Source: Candidatus Gastranaerophilales bacterium (GTDB taxonomy: Bacteria; Cyanobacteriota; Vampirovibrionia; Gastranaerophilales; Gastranaerophilaceae). From it: a stretch of 26,989 bases of DNA. Location: NCBI GenBank assembly GCA_944323095.1, contig CALURE010000003.1, forward strand, positions 1 through 26,989, written 5' to 3'. The position numbers were made by a program, and so were the translations under genes. Position 1 is the stretch's first letter, and each line of letters begins with the position of its first letter. The notes beneath the pieces were generated by a model. The model made no database searches, was not told the DNA's origin, and was given only the letters and a program-made list of their open reading frames with translations. Below are positions 6,696 to 14,382 of this stretch, piece after piece.

Positions 6696-9254
6696 ATGAG
6701 CAACCAACAAAATATGTTCGCAGACGGAAAAATCGTTCCTGTTAATATTAGAGAAGAAATGAAACGTTCATATATCGACTATGCGATGAGTGTAATCGTA
6801 GGACGTGCGCTTCCTGATGTAAGAGATGGTTTGAAACCTGTTCACAGACGTATTTTGTATGCTATGAATGAACTTGGCATGACACCGGACAAACCGTTCA
6901 AGAAATGTGCGCGTATCGTGGGTGAAGTTCTCGGTAAATACCACCCGCATGGCGATACTGCTGTTTATGAAGCTTTAGTTCGTATGGCTCAGGACTTTTC
7001 AACACGTTATTTAACTGTTGACGGACACGGAAATTTCGGCTCTGTTGACGGCGACGGCGCAGCTGCAATGCGTTATACGGAAGCCAGAATGCATAAAATT
7101 ACACAATCCATGCTCGCAGATATTGATTGCGAAACAGTTGAATTTGAGCCGAACTTTGACGGTTCACTGCAGGAACCTTCTGTTTTGCCTGTTAGACTTC
7201 CGATGCTTTTATTAAACGGATGTTCTGGAATTGCAGTCGGCATGGCAACTAACATTCCGCCTCACAACCTTTCGGAAATCGTTGACGGTACAATTGCATT
7301 AATTGACAATCCGAATATAACAGTTTCTGAACTTATGGAATATATTAAAGGGCCTGATTTTCCGACAGCGGCAACAATTATCGGACTTAACGATATTAAA
7401 CAGGCTTACGAAACAGGACGTGGTTCCATAAAAATGCAGGCGGTTGCAAACTTTGAAGAAATTGCAGGCGGCGGCGGACGTCAGGGACGTACCGCAATAG
7501 TTGTAACAGAAATTCCTTATCAGGTAAATAAATCAGTTTTAATAGAAAAAATTGCAGAGCTTGTAAAGGATCAAAGAATTAACGGGATTTCTGATATTCG
7601 CGATGAATCTGACAGAGAAGGCATGCGTATCGTAATCGAGCTTAAACGTGATGCCAAACCGGATGTTGTTAAAAATAATTTGTTTAAATATACACAGCTT
7701 GCTACAACTTTCGGTGTAAATATGCTCGCGTTATGCGGTAAACAGCCTAGATTAATGAATTTATACGAAGTTCTCTCGGAATTTGTCGAACACAGAGTTG
7801 AAATTGTTACAAGAAGAACTATTTTCTTCCTTAAAAAAGCAAAAATCAGAGCGCATATTTTGGCAGGTTTGATTATCGCACTCGGTTCAATTGATGAAGT
7901 AATTGAGCTTATCAAACAATCGAAAACAACTGATGATGCAAGAAACGGTTTGATGAGCAGATTCGGGCTTGATGCAGATCAGGCAAACGCAATCCTTGAA
8001 ATGCAATTGAGAAGATTGACAGGATTGGAACAGGATAAAGTTAAAGCAGAATATGATGAACTTGTTAAGAAAATCGCTGAATACGAAGAAATCTTAGCAA
8101 GCCGCCAGAAAATTCTTGACATAATCAAAGGCGAACTTCTTGAAGACAAAGAAAAATACGGCGACGACAGAAAAACTCAAATTTTGCCTGAACAGGGTGA
8201 AGTTACAATAGAAGATTTGACCCCGAATACTCCTATGGCAGTATTTATTACACACCAAGGATATTTGAAACGTATCTCGCTTGACACATTTGAAAGACAA
8301 AACCGTGCAACACGCGGCAAATCAGGAATTAAAACAAAAGAAGATGACGATATTCAGCACTTCTTCACCGCAATGATGCATGATAAAGTTCTGTTCTTCT
8401 CATCAAAAGGAACGGTTTACAGTCTGAATGTCTATGACTTCCCCGAAGGCGGCCGTCAGGCAAAAGGTCTGCCGATAATCAATGTTCTCCCGATAGATCA
8501 GGATGAAAGAATTACGGCAGTCGTACCTGTCAGCACATTCTCGCATGATTTGAATTTGATTATGCTGACGAAAAAAGGCTACATCAAACGTATTGAACTT
8601 GACAACTTCTCAAATATCAGAAGAAACGGAATTATTGCAATAGGTCTTGAAGAAAACGATGAACTTGACTGGGTAAAACTTGCAACCGCAAGAGATGAAA
8701 TCATTATCGGAACATCATGCGGTATGGCAATCCGCTTCCCGATTGAAGATTTAAGACCTTTAGGCAGAAGCGCAAGAGGAGTTACATCAATGAAATTACG
8801 CTCAGGCGATGAAATTGTGGGATGCGATATTGTACCTAGAGATTATGACGCAGATCTGCTTGTCGTAACATCTGACGGTTTCGGCAAACGTACAAAATTA
8901 TCTGAATTCAGAAGCCAGAACAGAGGCGGAATAGGCCTTATCGCAACCAAGTTCAAATCAACGTCATCAAAACTTGTTGCGCTGACAATTGTAAAAGAAT
9001 CCGATGACATTATGATGGTAACCGCAAACGGTGTTGTAACAAGACTGAATGCAGGTTCAATCTCCCGTCAGGGACGTCCTGCAACAGGTGTCAGAGCTCA
9101 GAATTTGACAGATAACGATACTGTTGTCTCCGTAAATAAAATCTTAAACCCTGATGAGGATGAACAGGTTAAAAAAGATGTTGCGGCAATGGATGCAAAG
9201 GAAGCTCAGTCAAATATATCACAACAGACAAGCCTCTTAGATGATAATGAATAA
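6696..9254 (+). CDS. gyrA: DNA gyrase subunit A
   Basis: Breaks and rejoins DNA in type II topoisomerase action, with GyrB, to introduce negative supercoils. The 852-aa protein is full length. R126-Y127 in AAMRYTEARM is the catalytic arginine-tyrosine pair. The quinolone-resistance region reads HPHGDTAVYE, so positions equal to E. coli S83 and D87 are T88 and E92, both compatible with a wild-type enzyme. The C-terminal beta-pinwheel follows from about residue 510. Where most GyrA proteins have QRRGGKG, this one reads QNRATRG, a form I associate with cyanobacterial GyrA. The tail is acidic (LNPDEDEQ, LLDDNE). ParC is unlikely given six-blade length, although the altered GyrA box leaves some doubt about supercoiling strength. 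Confidence 0.94.
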   Translation: MSNQQNMFADGKIVPVNIREEMKRSYIDYAMSVIVGRALPDVRDGLKPVHRRILYAMNELGMTPDKPFKKCARIVGEVLGKYHPHGDTAVYEALVRMAQDFSTRYLTVDGHGNFGSVDGDGAAAMRYTEARMHKITQSMLADIDCETVEFEPNFDGSLQEPSVLPVRLPMLLLNGCSGIAVGMATNIPPHNLSEIVDGTIALIDNPNITVSELMEYIKGPDFPTAATIIGLNDIKQAYETGRGSIKMQAVANFEEIAGGGGRQGRTAIVVTEIPYQVNKSVLIEKIAELVKDQRINGISDIRDESDREGMRIVIELKRDAKPDVVKNNLFKYTQLATTFGVNMLALCGKQPRLMNLYEVLSEFVEHRVEIVTRRTIFFLKKAKIRAHILAGLIIALGSIDEVIELIKQSKTTDDARNGLMSRFGLDADQANAILEMQLRRLTGLEQDKVKAEYDELVKKIAEYEEILASRQKILDIIKGELLEDKEKYGDDRKTQILPEQGEVTIEDLTPNTPMAVFITHQGYLKRISLDTFERQNRATRGKSGIKTKEDDDIQHFFTAMMHDKVLFFSSKGTVYSLNVYDFPEGGRQAKGLPIINVLPIDQDERITAVVPVSTFSHDLNLIMLTKKGYIKRIELDNFSNIRRNGIIAIGLEENDELDWVKLATARDEIIIGTSCGMAIRFPIEDLRPLGRSARGVTSMKLRSGDEIVGCDIVPRDYDADLLVVTSDGFGKRTKLSEFRSQNRGGIGLIATKFKSTSSKLVALTIVKESDDIMMVTANGVVTRLNAGSISRQGRPATGVRAQNLTDNDTVVSVNKILNPDEDEQVKKDVAAMDAKEAQSNISQQTSLLDDNE

Positions 9255-9295
9255 AAAATAAAACAACCGCTTTAAATAGGCGGTTGTTTTATTTT
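9255..9295. terminator. Bidirectional intrinsic terminator after gyrA
   Basis: Perfect 16-bp stem: AAAATAAAACAACCGC (9255-9270) pairs with 9280-9295 around a 9-nt loop. A-tracts and T-tracts at the two ends let it serve both gyrA and the convergent gene ending at 9295. Confidence 0.9.
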
Positions 9296-9786
9296 TAGTT
9301 TACATATATTCCGATGTCATGCGATCTCATTAACCTGTTATGTTTGTTCCACGGTTTATTTTTTATATCTGTTTTAATGTCTTCTTCAAAATATTTTTCT
9401 TCTTCAACTAAGCGTCCGTTTTCATATTTTTTTGTAATTACTAAATCATTGTAACCATCACCGTTCTCATCAACAAATTCTTTTGAGGTATGAATTTCTT
9501 GCCCTGAATCATCCACCTCATAATAATGTCTGGTCACAGACACAATTTGTTCTTTACCGTTGTCAGCACTTTTGCAAACAGTTTCTTTCTCTAAAATTCC
9601 GTTCCTATAGGTTTTCTTAGAGTAAGTTCCGTCGCTGTTCATCTTAACTGTTTCCTTCTTATCATTAGCCCTCAGCCCTTTAAATACATCAATCTTTTCC
9701 TGGAAACCGTCTGCATTAACAGATCTTTCATTAAGCTCCTGTGATTTTTGCAGTCCATTTACACCATTGAAATTAATAAGTCCCAT
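9295..9786 (-). CDS. Hydrophilic protein of unknown function with DxNGDGxxD loop
   Basis: A 163-aa protein with no signal peptide or membrane segment. The N-terminus (MGLINFNGVNGLQ) is uncharged. The body contains antiparallel-looking repeats of the form DGTYSKKTYRNGILEKET and GDGYNDLVITKKYENGRLVEEE, resembling the antitoxin-like/MORN-like 'YxNGxL' repeats seen in many secreted or structural proteins. DENGDGYND near residue 118 fits a calcium-binding loop. A good AAAGGAG site precedes the ATG. The gene converges with gyrA on a shared terminator, and its predicted transcription start falls inside a five-copy pentanucleotide repeat. Function is unknown. Confidence 0.72.
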   Translation of the reverse strand: MGLINFNGVNGLQKSQELNERSVNADGFQEKIDVFKGLRANDKKETVKMNSDGTYSKKTYRNGILEKETVCKSADNGKEQIVSVTRHYYEVDDSGQEIHTSKEFVDENGDGYNDLVITKKYENGRLVEEEKYFEEDIKTDIKNKPWNKHNRLMRSHDIGIYVN

Positions 9787-9872
9787 GCGAATCTCCTTTC
9801 TTAATATCTTATCTTATAAATTTGCACATATATATAAACGGATTTTGTCCAAAAATATTGACAATACCGCTT

Positions 9873-9897
9873 CCTATCCTATCCTATCCTATCCTAT
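9873..9897. repeat. Pentanucleotide tandem repeat (CCTAT)5
   Basis: Five uninterrupted CCTAT units (ATAGG on the minus strand). It lies directly downstream of an extended -10 box (TTGCTATAAT, minus strand) and about 90 nt before the minus-strand gene start at 9786. On the plus strand it follows TTGACA (9858-9863), with TATCCT at 16-nt spacing. Confidence 0.92.
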
Positions 9898-9901
9898 AGG
9901 G

Positions 9902-9911
9902 ATTATAGCAA
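9902..9911 (-). promoter_or_regulatory. Extended -10 promoter for the 163-aa gene
   Basis: Minus-strand TTGCTATAAT contains TGN-TATAAT. The -35 is weak. Transcription is predicted to begin near 9895, inside the (ATAGG)n repeat, giving a leader of about 110 nt with the repeat at its 5' end. Confidence 0.5.
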
Positions 9912-9975
9912 GGGTTTCCGCCTTTTTAAATTCAAGTTTACATTTCGTTACATGTTAAGACAAATATCACACACA

Positions 9976-10004
9976 TTGCAATAGAAATATAAACATGCTA
10001 AAGT
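9976..10004 (+). promoter_or_regulatory. Promoter of hepT-mntA, predicted leaderless
   Basis: TTGCAA (9976-9981), 17 nt, TAAAGT (9999-10004). Only 6 nt separate the -10 box from the ATG at 10011, and no Shine-Dalgarno sequence fits between them, so transcription would start at or next to the start codon. Confidence 0.5.
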
Positions 10005-10010
10005 TATTTT

Positions 10011-10412
10011 ATGGTTATTGATATTTCAAATCTAAAATCAGCTCTGCAAACTTTAAAATCAAGTATGGAAACTCTTGAAAAAAATCGTACTTGCGATTTT
10101 GCAGATATGCTTGAAGATTCCTGCATTAAAAGGTTTGAATACACACTTGAAATTGCAAGAAAGTTAATGAAAAGAGTTTTAAAAAATATATACGGGAAAT
10201 CTGAAGAAGAATTAACTGTCAACAATATTTTCAGATTTATGCAGGGATACAAATTTATTCCGAATTGGGAAAATTGGCGTAATTACTACGAAAAACGAAA
10301 TAATACTGCCCATGAATACAACCTTGCAAAATCACGAAAACTCATTGAAATAATCCCAAAGTTTATTGAAGATACTGATATTCTTGTTAATAATTTTGAG
10401 GAAAAAATCTAA
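10011..10412 (+). CDS. hepT: HepT-like HEPN toxin ribonuclease (type VII toxin-antitoxin)
   Basis: A 133-aa all-helical HEPN protein of the HI0074 (nucleotidyltransferase substrate-binding) type. It keeps the full catalytic motif RX4HXY: R96, H101, Y103 in KRNNTAHEY. In characterised HepT-MntA pairs HepT is an RNase toxin, and MntA silences it by AMPylating the tyrosine of this motif, which is present here. The N-terminus (MVIDISNLKSALQTL) agrees with family starts, so I keep the ATG at 10011 despite the absence of a ribosome-binding site. mntA follows after 1 nt. Function is from family knowledge; activity is inferred from intact residues. Confidence 0.87.
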   Translation: MVIDISNLKSALQTLKSSMETLEKNRTCDFADMLEDSCIKRFEYTLEIARKLMKRVLKNIYGKSEEELTVNNIFRFMQGYKFIPNWENWRNYYEKRNNTAHEYNLAKSRKLIEIIPKFIEDTDILVNNFEEKI

Positions 10413-10413
10413 A

Positions 10414-10698
10414 ATGATTAAAGGAATTACGGAAAAGGAATTTAAAATAATAAAAGATATCCTCAGAAATTATAATGCAAAATTTTATGCATACGGCTCA
10501 CGTGTAAAGGGTAATTTTGATGAATTATCGGACTTAGATATTCTTGTAAAATCAGATAAAAATATTATCCCTGAACTAAAAGAAGAATTTGACAAAAGTT
10601 ACATACCCTATGTTGTTAATTTTACATATATAAATTCAATTGATAAAAATTTTTATGATTTAATTAAAAATGATTTAGTAGAAATAGCTAAAGATTGA
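10414..10698 (+). CDS. mntA: MntA-like nucleotidyltransferase antitoxin
   Basis: A 94-aa minimal nucleotidyltransferase with the motif GSX10DXD intact: G28, S29, D40, D42 in YGSRVKGNFDELSDLDI. In the type VII system such proteins transfer AMP to HepT and neutralise it. I place the start at 10414, giving MIKGITEKEF. It lies 1 nt after the hepT stop with GAGGA about 10 nt upstream. An upstream ATG in the same frame (10366) would add 16 hydrophobic residues translated from within hepT and is unlikely. Gene order toxin then antitoxin matches known hepT-mntA operons. Confidence 0.87.
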   Translation: MIKGITEKEFKIIKDILRNYNAKFYAYGSRVKGNFDELSDLDILVKSDKNIIPELKEEFDKSYIPYVVNFTYINSIDKNFYDLIKNDLVEIAKD

Positions 10699-10742
10699 AA
10701 TCATTTATAGGGAATGGTGGTTATTGCTTGCAATCTTCTTAA

Positions 10743-10762
10743 CCTTCCCTATTCAGGGAAGG
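10743..10762. other. Perfect hairpin between mntA and gatA
   Basis: CCTTCCCT-ATTC-AGGGAAGG: an 8-bp stem with a 4-nt loop between two convergent genes. It lies about 30 nt after the gatA stop. There is no T-tract on either side, so it may be an mRNA 3' stabiliser or a repeat remnant rather than a standard terminator. Confidence 0.55.
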
Positions 10763-10793
10763 AAACAGGAATTTCTCACACAAGAGGAAAATT

Positions 10794-12257
10794 TTAAATT
10801 TTTGCAAGCTTCAGGTAATAATCGTTAGCTCTTTCAAATTTGTGAGCGGCATTAAACAATCTTGACTCCTGTAATTGCGGAGCAAGAATTTGCAAACCGA
10901 TTGGCATACCGTCTTTGTCAAATCCTGCAGGAACGCTCAAACCCGGAATGCCTGCAAGGTTAGCAGAAATTGTTGCAATATCGGTTAAATACATTGCTAA
11001 AGGATCAGACGCTTTTGCACCTAAATCAAAAGCAGTATTCGGGCAGGTCGGTGAAATAAGGATATCAACTTTTTTGAATGCTTCTTCAAAATCCTGAGTT
11101 ACCAGTGCTCTCATCTGCTGTGCTTTTTTATAATATGCGTCATAGTAACCTGATGACAATGCATAAGTACCTAGCATTATACGACGTTTTACTTCTGCTC
11201 CGAAACCTTCCGCACGTGTTTTGGTGTACATTTCAAGAAGATTTCTGGCATCAGGTGTTCTGTAACCATATTTTACACCGTCAAATCTTGCTAAATTTGA
11301 TGAGCATTCGGCAGTTGCCAGAATGTAATAAATACCGATTGAATATTTTAATTTTGGCAAAGAAATTTCAACAATTTCACAGCCGAGTTTTTTATAATCT
11401 TCAATAGCTTTTTCAATGGCTATCTGCACATCGTCAGACAATCCTTCTGACATAAGTTCTTTAATAACTCCGACTTTCATGCCCTTAATGTCGTCATTTA
11501 GATGTTCAGAATAATGTTCGACCGGCAGATTTAAAGAAGTGCTGTCTTTCGGGTCATGCCCTGAAATTACCTCAAGGAGATTTGCGGCATCTTCAACAGT
11601 TCTTGCAAAAGGTCCAATTTGATCTAAAGATGAGGCAAAAGCAATCAGCCCGTATCGTGAAACACGTCCATAAGTAGGTTTCATTCCGACAATACCACAG
11701 AAAGATGCCGGAAGTCTAATAGATCCGCCTGTATCTGAACCTAGTGCCAGAGTAGCTTCGCAGGCTGCAACAGATGCTGCAGAGCCACCTGATGAACCAC
11801 CTGGAACTTTATTCAAATTCCACGGATTATGAACTTTTTTAAATGCGGAATTTTCGTTTGATGAACCCATTGCAAATTCGTCTAAATTTGCTTTTCCGAC
11901 AATAGGAACAAGGTTATTTAATAATTTTTCACTAATAGTTGCATTAAAAGGAGAAACAAAGTTTTCCAAAATTTTTGAGGAAGCCGTTGTTTTAGAGCCT
12001 TTCAAATTCATATTGTCTTTCAGTGCAAGCGGAACACCTGCAAGAAGCGGTAATTCTTCACCCTTAGCAATTTTTTCATCAACTTTTTTAGCTGTTTTGA
12101 GGGCAATTTCTTTTGTCAAAGAATTAAATGCGCCTAATTTTTCGTCTACATTGTCAATTCTTTCAAATGCCGCATTTGTCAATTCAACGGCTGAAATTTC
12201 TTTATTTTTTAAAGCTTTGCTCTGTTCGACTGCTGATTTTGTTAAAAGCTCGTTCAT
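10794..12257 (-). CDS. gatA: Asp-tRNA(Asn)/Glu-tRNA(Gln) amidotransferase subunit A
   Basis: Glutaminase subunit of GatCAB, which amidates misacylated Glu-tRNA(Gln) and/or Asp-tRNA(Asn). The 487-aa protein is full length and has the amidase-signature triad: K80 (VPLALKDN), S155 (PGGSSGGSAAS) and S179 (GSDTGGSIRLPAS), each offset by one from the S. aureus K79/S154/S178. An AAGGAG site lies 7 nt before the ATG. gatB and gatC are not in the window, so the subunits are encoded apart. A MITE-like element ends 83 bp upstream of the start. Confidence 0.96.
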   Translation of the reverse strand: MNELLTKSAVEQSKALKNKEISAVELTNAAFERIDNVDEKLGAFNSLTKEIALKTAKKVDEKIAKGEELPLLAGVPLALKDNMNLKGSKTTASSKILENFVSPFNATISEKLLNNLVPIVGKANLDEFAMGSSNENSAFKKVHNPWNLNKVPGGSSGGSAASVAACEATLALGSDTGGSIRLPASFCGIVGMKPTYGRVSRYGLIAFASSLDQIGPFARTVEDAANLLEVISGHDPKDSTSLNLPVEHYSEHLNDDIKGMKVGVIKELMSEGLSDDVQIAIEKAIEDYKKLGCEIVEISLPKLKYSIGIYYILATAECSSNLARFDGVKYGYRTPDARNLLEMYTKTRAEGFGAEVKRRIMLGTYALSSGYYDAYYKKAQQMRALVTQDFEEAFKKVDILISPTCPNTAFDLGAKASDPLAMYLTDIATISANLAGIPGLSVPAGFDKDGMPIGLQILAPQLQESRLFNAAHKFERANDYYLKLAKI

Positions 12258-12284
12258 ATGTTCTCCTTAAAGCTATTCATATTT

Positions 12285-12313
12285 ATTATACGAAAATTTT
12301 AAGACAAAAATAA
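12285..12313 (-). promoter_or_regulatory. Probable gatA promoter
   Basis: Minus-strand TATAAT (12290-12285) lies 27 nt before the gatA ATG. The -35 (TTATTT, 17 nt upstream) is weak. It sits between the gene and the left end of the MITE-like element. Confidence 0.42.
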
Positions 12314-12339
12314 CAGTTTAGCAAGCGAAATTAAGAGGG

Positions 12340-12842
12340 ACTTATATCGCAGTTTACACCAGATATTCTCGAAAAACAGCTATAATGTCATTCCGAACTT
12401 GTTTCGGAATCTTAACACTGTCAGTTAGCAGGGTGGGATAAGCGAAGCGTTCCCACCTCAATGATTATTAGAAGAACAGAAGTTCAGAGGGCAGGAAGGC
12501 AGGCTGATTTCATTTAAAGCAGTGTTGGTATAATATTCCAATACTCATTTATTATACCAGCTGTAGGGTGGGATAAGCAAAGCGTTCCCACCTCAATGAT
12601 TATTAGAAGAACAGAAGTTCAGAGGACAGGAAGGCAGGCTGTTATCGGTGCTTCGCACGAAAGTAACTTATTTGCGGACTCTGTATGCCGTAAACAACCT
12701 GCCCTCCGTCTGTCATTATAAGCTGAATTCTTTCGGGAGCGTGCCGCTCCACCCGACAAACTATATTATCACTTATTGTTTTTATTTCCTTTAATATTAA
12801 CGGCTAGAATGACAGTTATTTGGTGTAAACTGCGATATAAGA
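12340..12842. mobile_element. MITE-like composite element with 21-bp terminal inverted repeats
   Basis: No credible gene occurs between gatA and the decarboxylase gene. The stretch is bounded by perfect 21-bp inverted repeats: CTTATATCGCAGTTTACACC plus A at 12341-12361, and its complement at 12821-12841. Inside are a palindrome around ATTCCGAA (12391-12411), two 77-bp direct repeats, a TGGTATAAT/ATTATACC hairpin (about 12527-12558) and a GGAGCG/CGCTCC hairpin (near 12735-12755). Similar ends bound 21136-21293. No transposase is encoded, so it would be non-autonomous. Target-site duplication is not evident. Confidence 0.6.
12430..12641. repeat. Two 77-bp direct repeats, period 135 bp
   Basis: Copies at 12430-12506 and 12565-12641 differ at two positions by my alignment. 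Each begins with a palindromic REP-like unit (GGTGGGA ... TCCCACC) and ends with the 39-nt repeat that also bounds the S23 cassette (TTAGAAGAACAGAAGTTC ... GGAAGGCAGGCTG). Further copies of the REP-like unit occur at 15698-15726 (inverted) and 21152-21182. Confidence 0.88.
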
Positions 12843-12869
12843 CCACACAAGATTTATTTATATACAACT

Positions 12870-14321
12870 TTACTTAATCACTTCAATCGTGTCGTAATCA
12901 ACAAGGTATGGCAGATGTTCTTCTGTTATCAATTCGCCGGGGAGCAGTACCGCAATTCCAGGAGGGCATTCGGCAATTACTTCTGCCGCAATGCGCCCTA
13001 TTGCATGCTCTTTTGGAATTCTTTCTTTATGCGAGTAAAAAGCTTCCCGAAGCGTCATTTTGATAATCGGTGTAAGCATAGGCATGTGTTTTTTCTTTTC
13101 CAGATAGCAGATGTCTGTGTAATTTGTTCTGTCAATTTGTTCAAGACATTTTGCAAGATACTGCATATCAGCTCTTGTGTTACCGATGTTTGAAAGTATC
13201 AAAAGTCCTGCATCAGAAGCACTTTCAACTTCTATGTTAAAATCGATTTCTAATATTGATTCAAGACGTTTTCCTGATAGTCTGTCATCACGGATAAACA
13301 CTTTAGTAATATCTGTTTTGTAGCCAAAATCGGGCTGAAGATGATGAATATGTTCAAGTTTGTCGATTTCTCTGCGTAAATATTTTGCATTTTGAACTGC
13401 CCTTTCAAGCTGTTTTCTGCCTCTGGAGCTGTCTAAATTTGCGCGTGCGGCATCCAGACTTGCAAGAAGCATTAAAGAAGGACTTGTTGTATGCAGTAAT
13501 TTCAAAGCTTTTTCAACGGCATCACAATCAATCATGGAATTTTTTGCAATATGAAGCATAGAACTCTGGCTCATACTTCCGCCTGTTTTGTGCAAAGAAT
13601 GAACAACCGCATCAGCTCCTAATTTTAGGGCAGTTGTCGGCAGGTGGTCGTTGAAATTCCATAAACACGCATGTGCTTCATCAACAATCAGAGGAACACT
13701 GTATTTTTTACATATTTCTGAAATTGATTTGATATCCGATACAACACCTTCATAAGTCGGATTTGTAATCCATACCATTGAAGCATCGGGATTTTTAGTG
13801 AGCATTTCTTCAACGCTTTCAGGAGTAACATTACCCCAGATCCCCCATTCGTCAAATTTTTTCGGGATAAGCCATAAAGGTTCTGCGCCTGAAATTATCA
13901 TACCTGTTAAAATTGAGCGGTGGCAGTTGCGGTTTGTGATAATTTTTTGCCCGCGTTTGGTCAAACCCATTGCAAGAGCAAGGTTTCCTGCTGTTGACCC
14001 GTTCAGTAAAAAGAATGTTTTTGCAGCTCCGAATGCTTGAGCCGCAAGTTCCTGCGCTTCTTTTATCGGCCCTGTTGCGGGGTGAAGTGTCCCGAGCCCG
14101 TCAAATTCATCAGTAGTATCAATTGAAAGAGCTTTTGCACCTATAAGTTTTTTAAATTCAGGCAAAGAGCCGTTGCCCTTTGTGTGTCCGGGAATGTGAA
14201 ACTGATAGCTCGGATTTTCGTAAGCTTTTTTCAGGGCTTCTACAATCGGGGCTTTAACTTTTATTTTAGTATATTTATTTTCTATAGTTTTATTCATGGC
14301 TTTTTTTGTTACATTCGTCAT
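12870..14321 (-). CDS. PLP-dependent Orn/Lys/Arg decarboxylase family enzyme
   Basis: Fold-type I PLP enzyme of the basic amino-acid decarboxylase family, expected to make a polyamine precursor such as agmatine or cadaverine. The 483-aa size fits the short form found in Firmicutes and cyanobacteria. Seen motifs: FHIPGHTKG (41-49), FLLNGSTAGN (104-113), HRS (134-136), VDEAHA (213-218) and the PLP-binding K245 in HSLHKTGGSMSQSS. Substrate cannot be assigned safely; arginine (SpeA) is most likely from the lineage. The ATG has no ribosome-binding site and lies 7 nt after TATATT, so a leaderless mRNA is likely. An alternative start is M9. It is divergent from the porin-like gene. Confidence 0.88.
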   Translation of the reverse strand: MTNVTKKAMNKTIENKYTKIKVKAPIVEALKKAYENPSYQFHIPGHTKGNGSLPEFKKLIGAKALSIDTTDEFDGLGTLHPATGPIKEAQELAAQAFGAAKTFFLLNGSTAGNLALAMGLTKRGQKIITNRNCHRSILTGMIISGAEPLWLIPKKFDEWGIWGNVTPESVEEMLTKNPDASMVWITNPTYEGVVSDIKSISEICKKYSVPLIVDEAHACLWNFNDHLPTTALKLGADAVVHSLHKTGGSMSQSSMLHIAKNSMIDCDAVEKALKLLHTTSPSLMLLASLDAARANLDSSRGRKQLERAVQNAKYLRREIDKLEHIHHLQPDFGYKTDITKVFIRDDRLSGKRLESILEIDFNIEVESASDAGLLILSNIGNTRADMQYLAKCLEQIDRTNYTDICYLEKKKHMPMLTPIIKMTLREAFYSHKERIPKEHAIGRIAAEVIAECPPGIAVLLPGELITEEHLPYLVDYDTIEVIK

Positions 14322-14328
14322 AATAATT

Positions 14329-14334
14329 AATATA
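14329..14334 (-). promoter_or_regulatory. -10 box of the decarboxylase gene, predicted leaderless
   Basis: Minus-strand TATATT, 7 nt before the ATG at 14321. The upstream -35 region is the A8/T8 block shared with the divergent porin-like gene and is poorly defined. Confidence 0.38.
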
Positions 14335-14382
14335 CACTAAAAAAAATTTTTTTTGCATATATTTTGTGTTACATTAATATTT

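Noticed and set aside
10743..10762. Intrinsic terminator between mntA and gatA
   Set aside because: The stem is good but there is no T-tract on either side, so it is recorded only as a hairpin.
12430..12641. Possible short CRISPR array (two similar repeats with a gap)
   Set aside because: Only two units of 77 bp, one of them a composite of repeats found singly elsewhere; no regular spacers and no cas genes.
14353..14382. TTG at 14353 as the porin start
   Set aside because: The extra ten residues come from promoter-like AT-rich DNA. GTG 14383 yields a normal signal peptide, though neither start has a ribosome-binding site.
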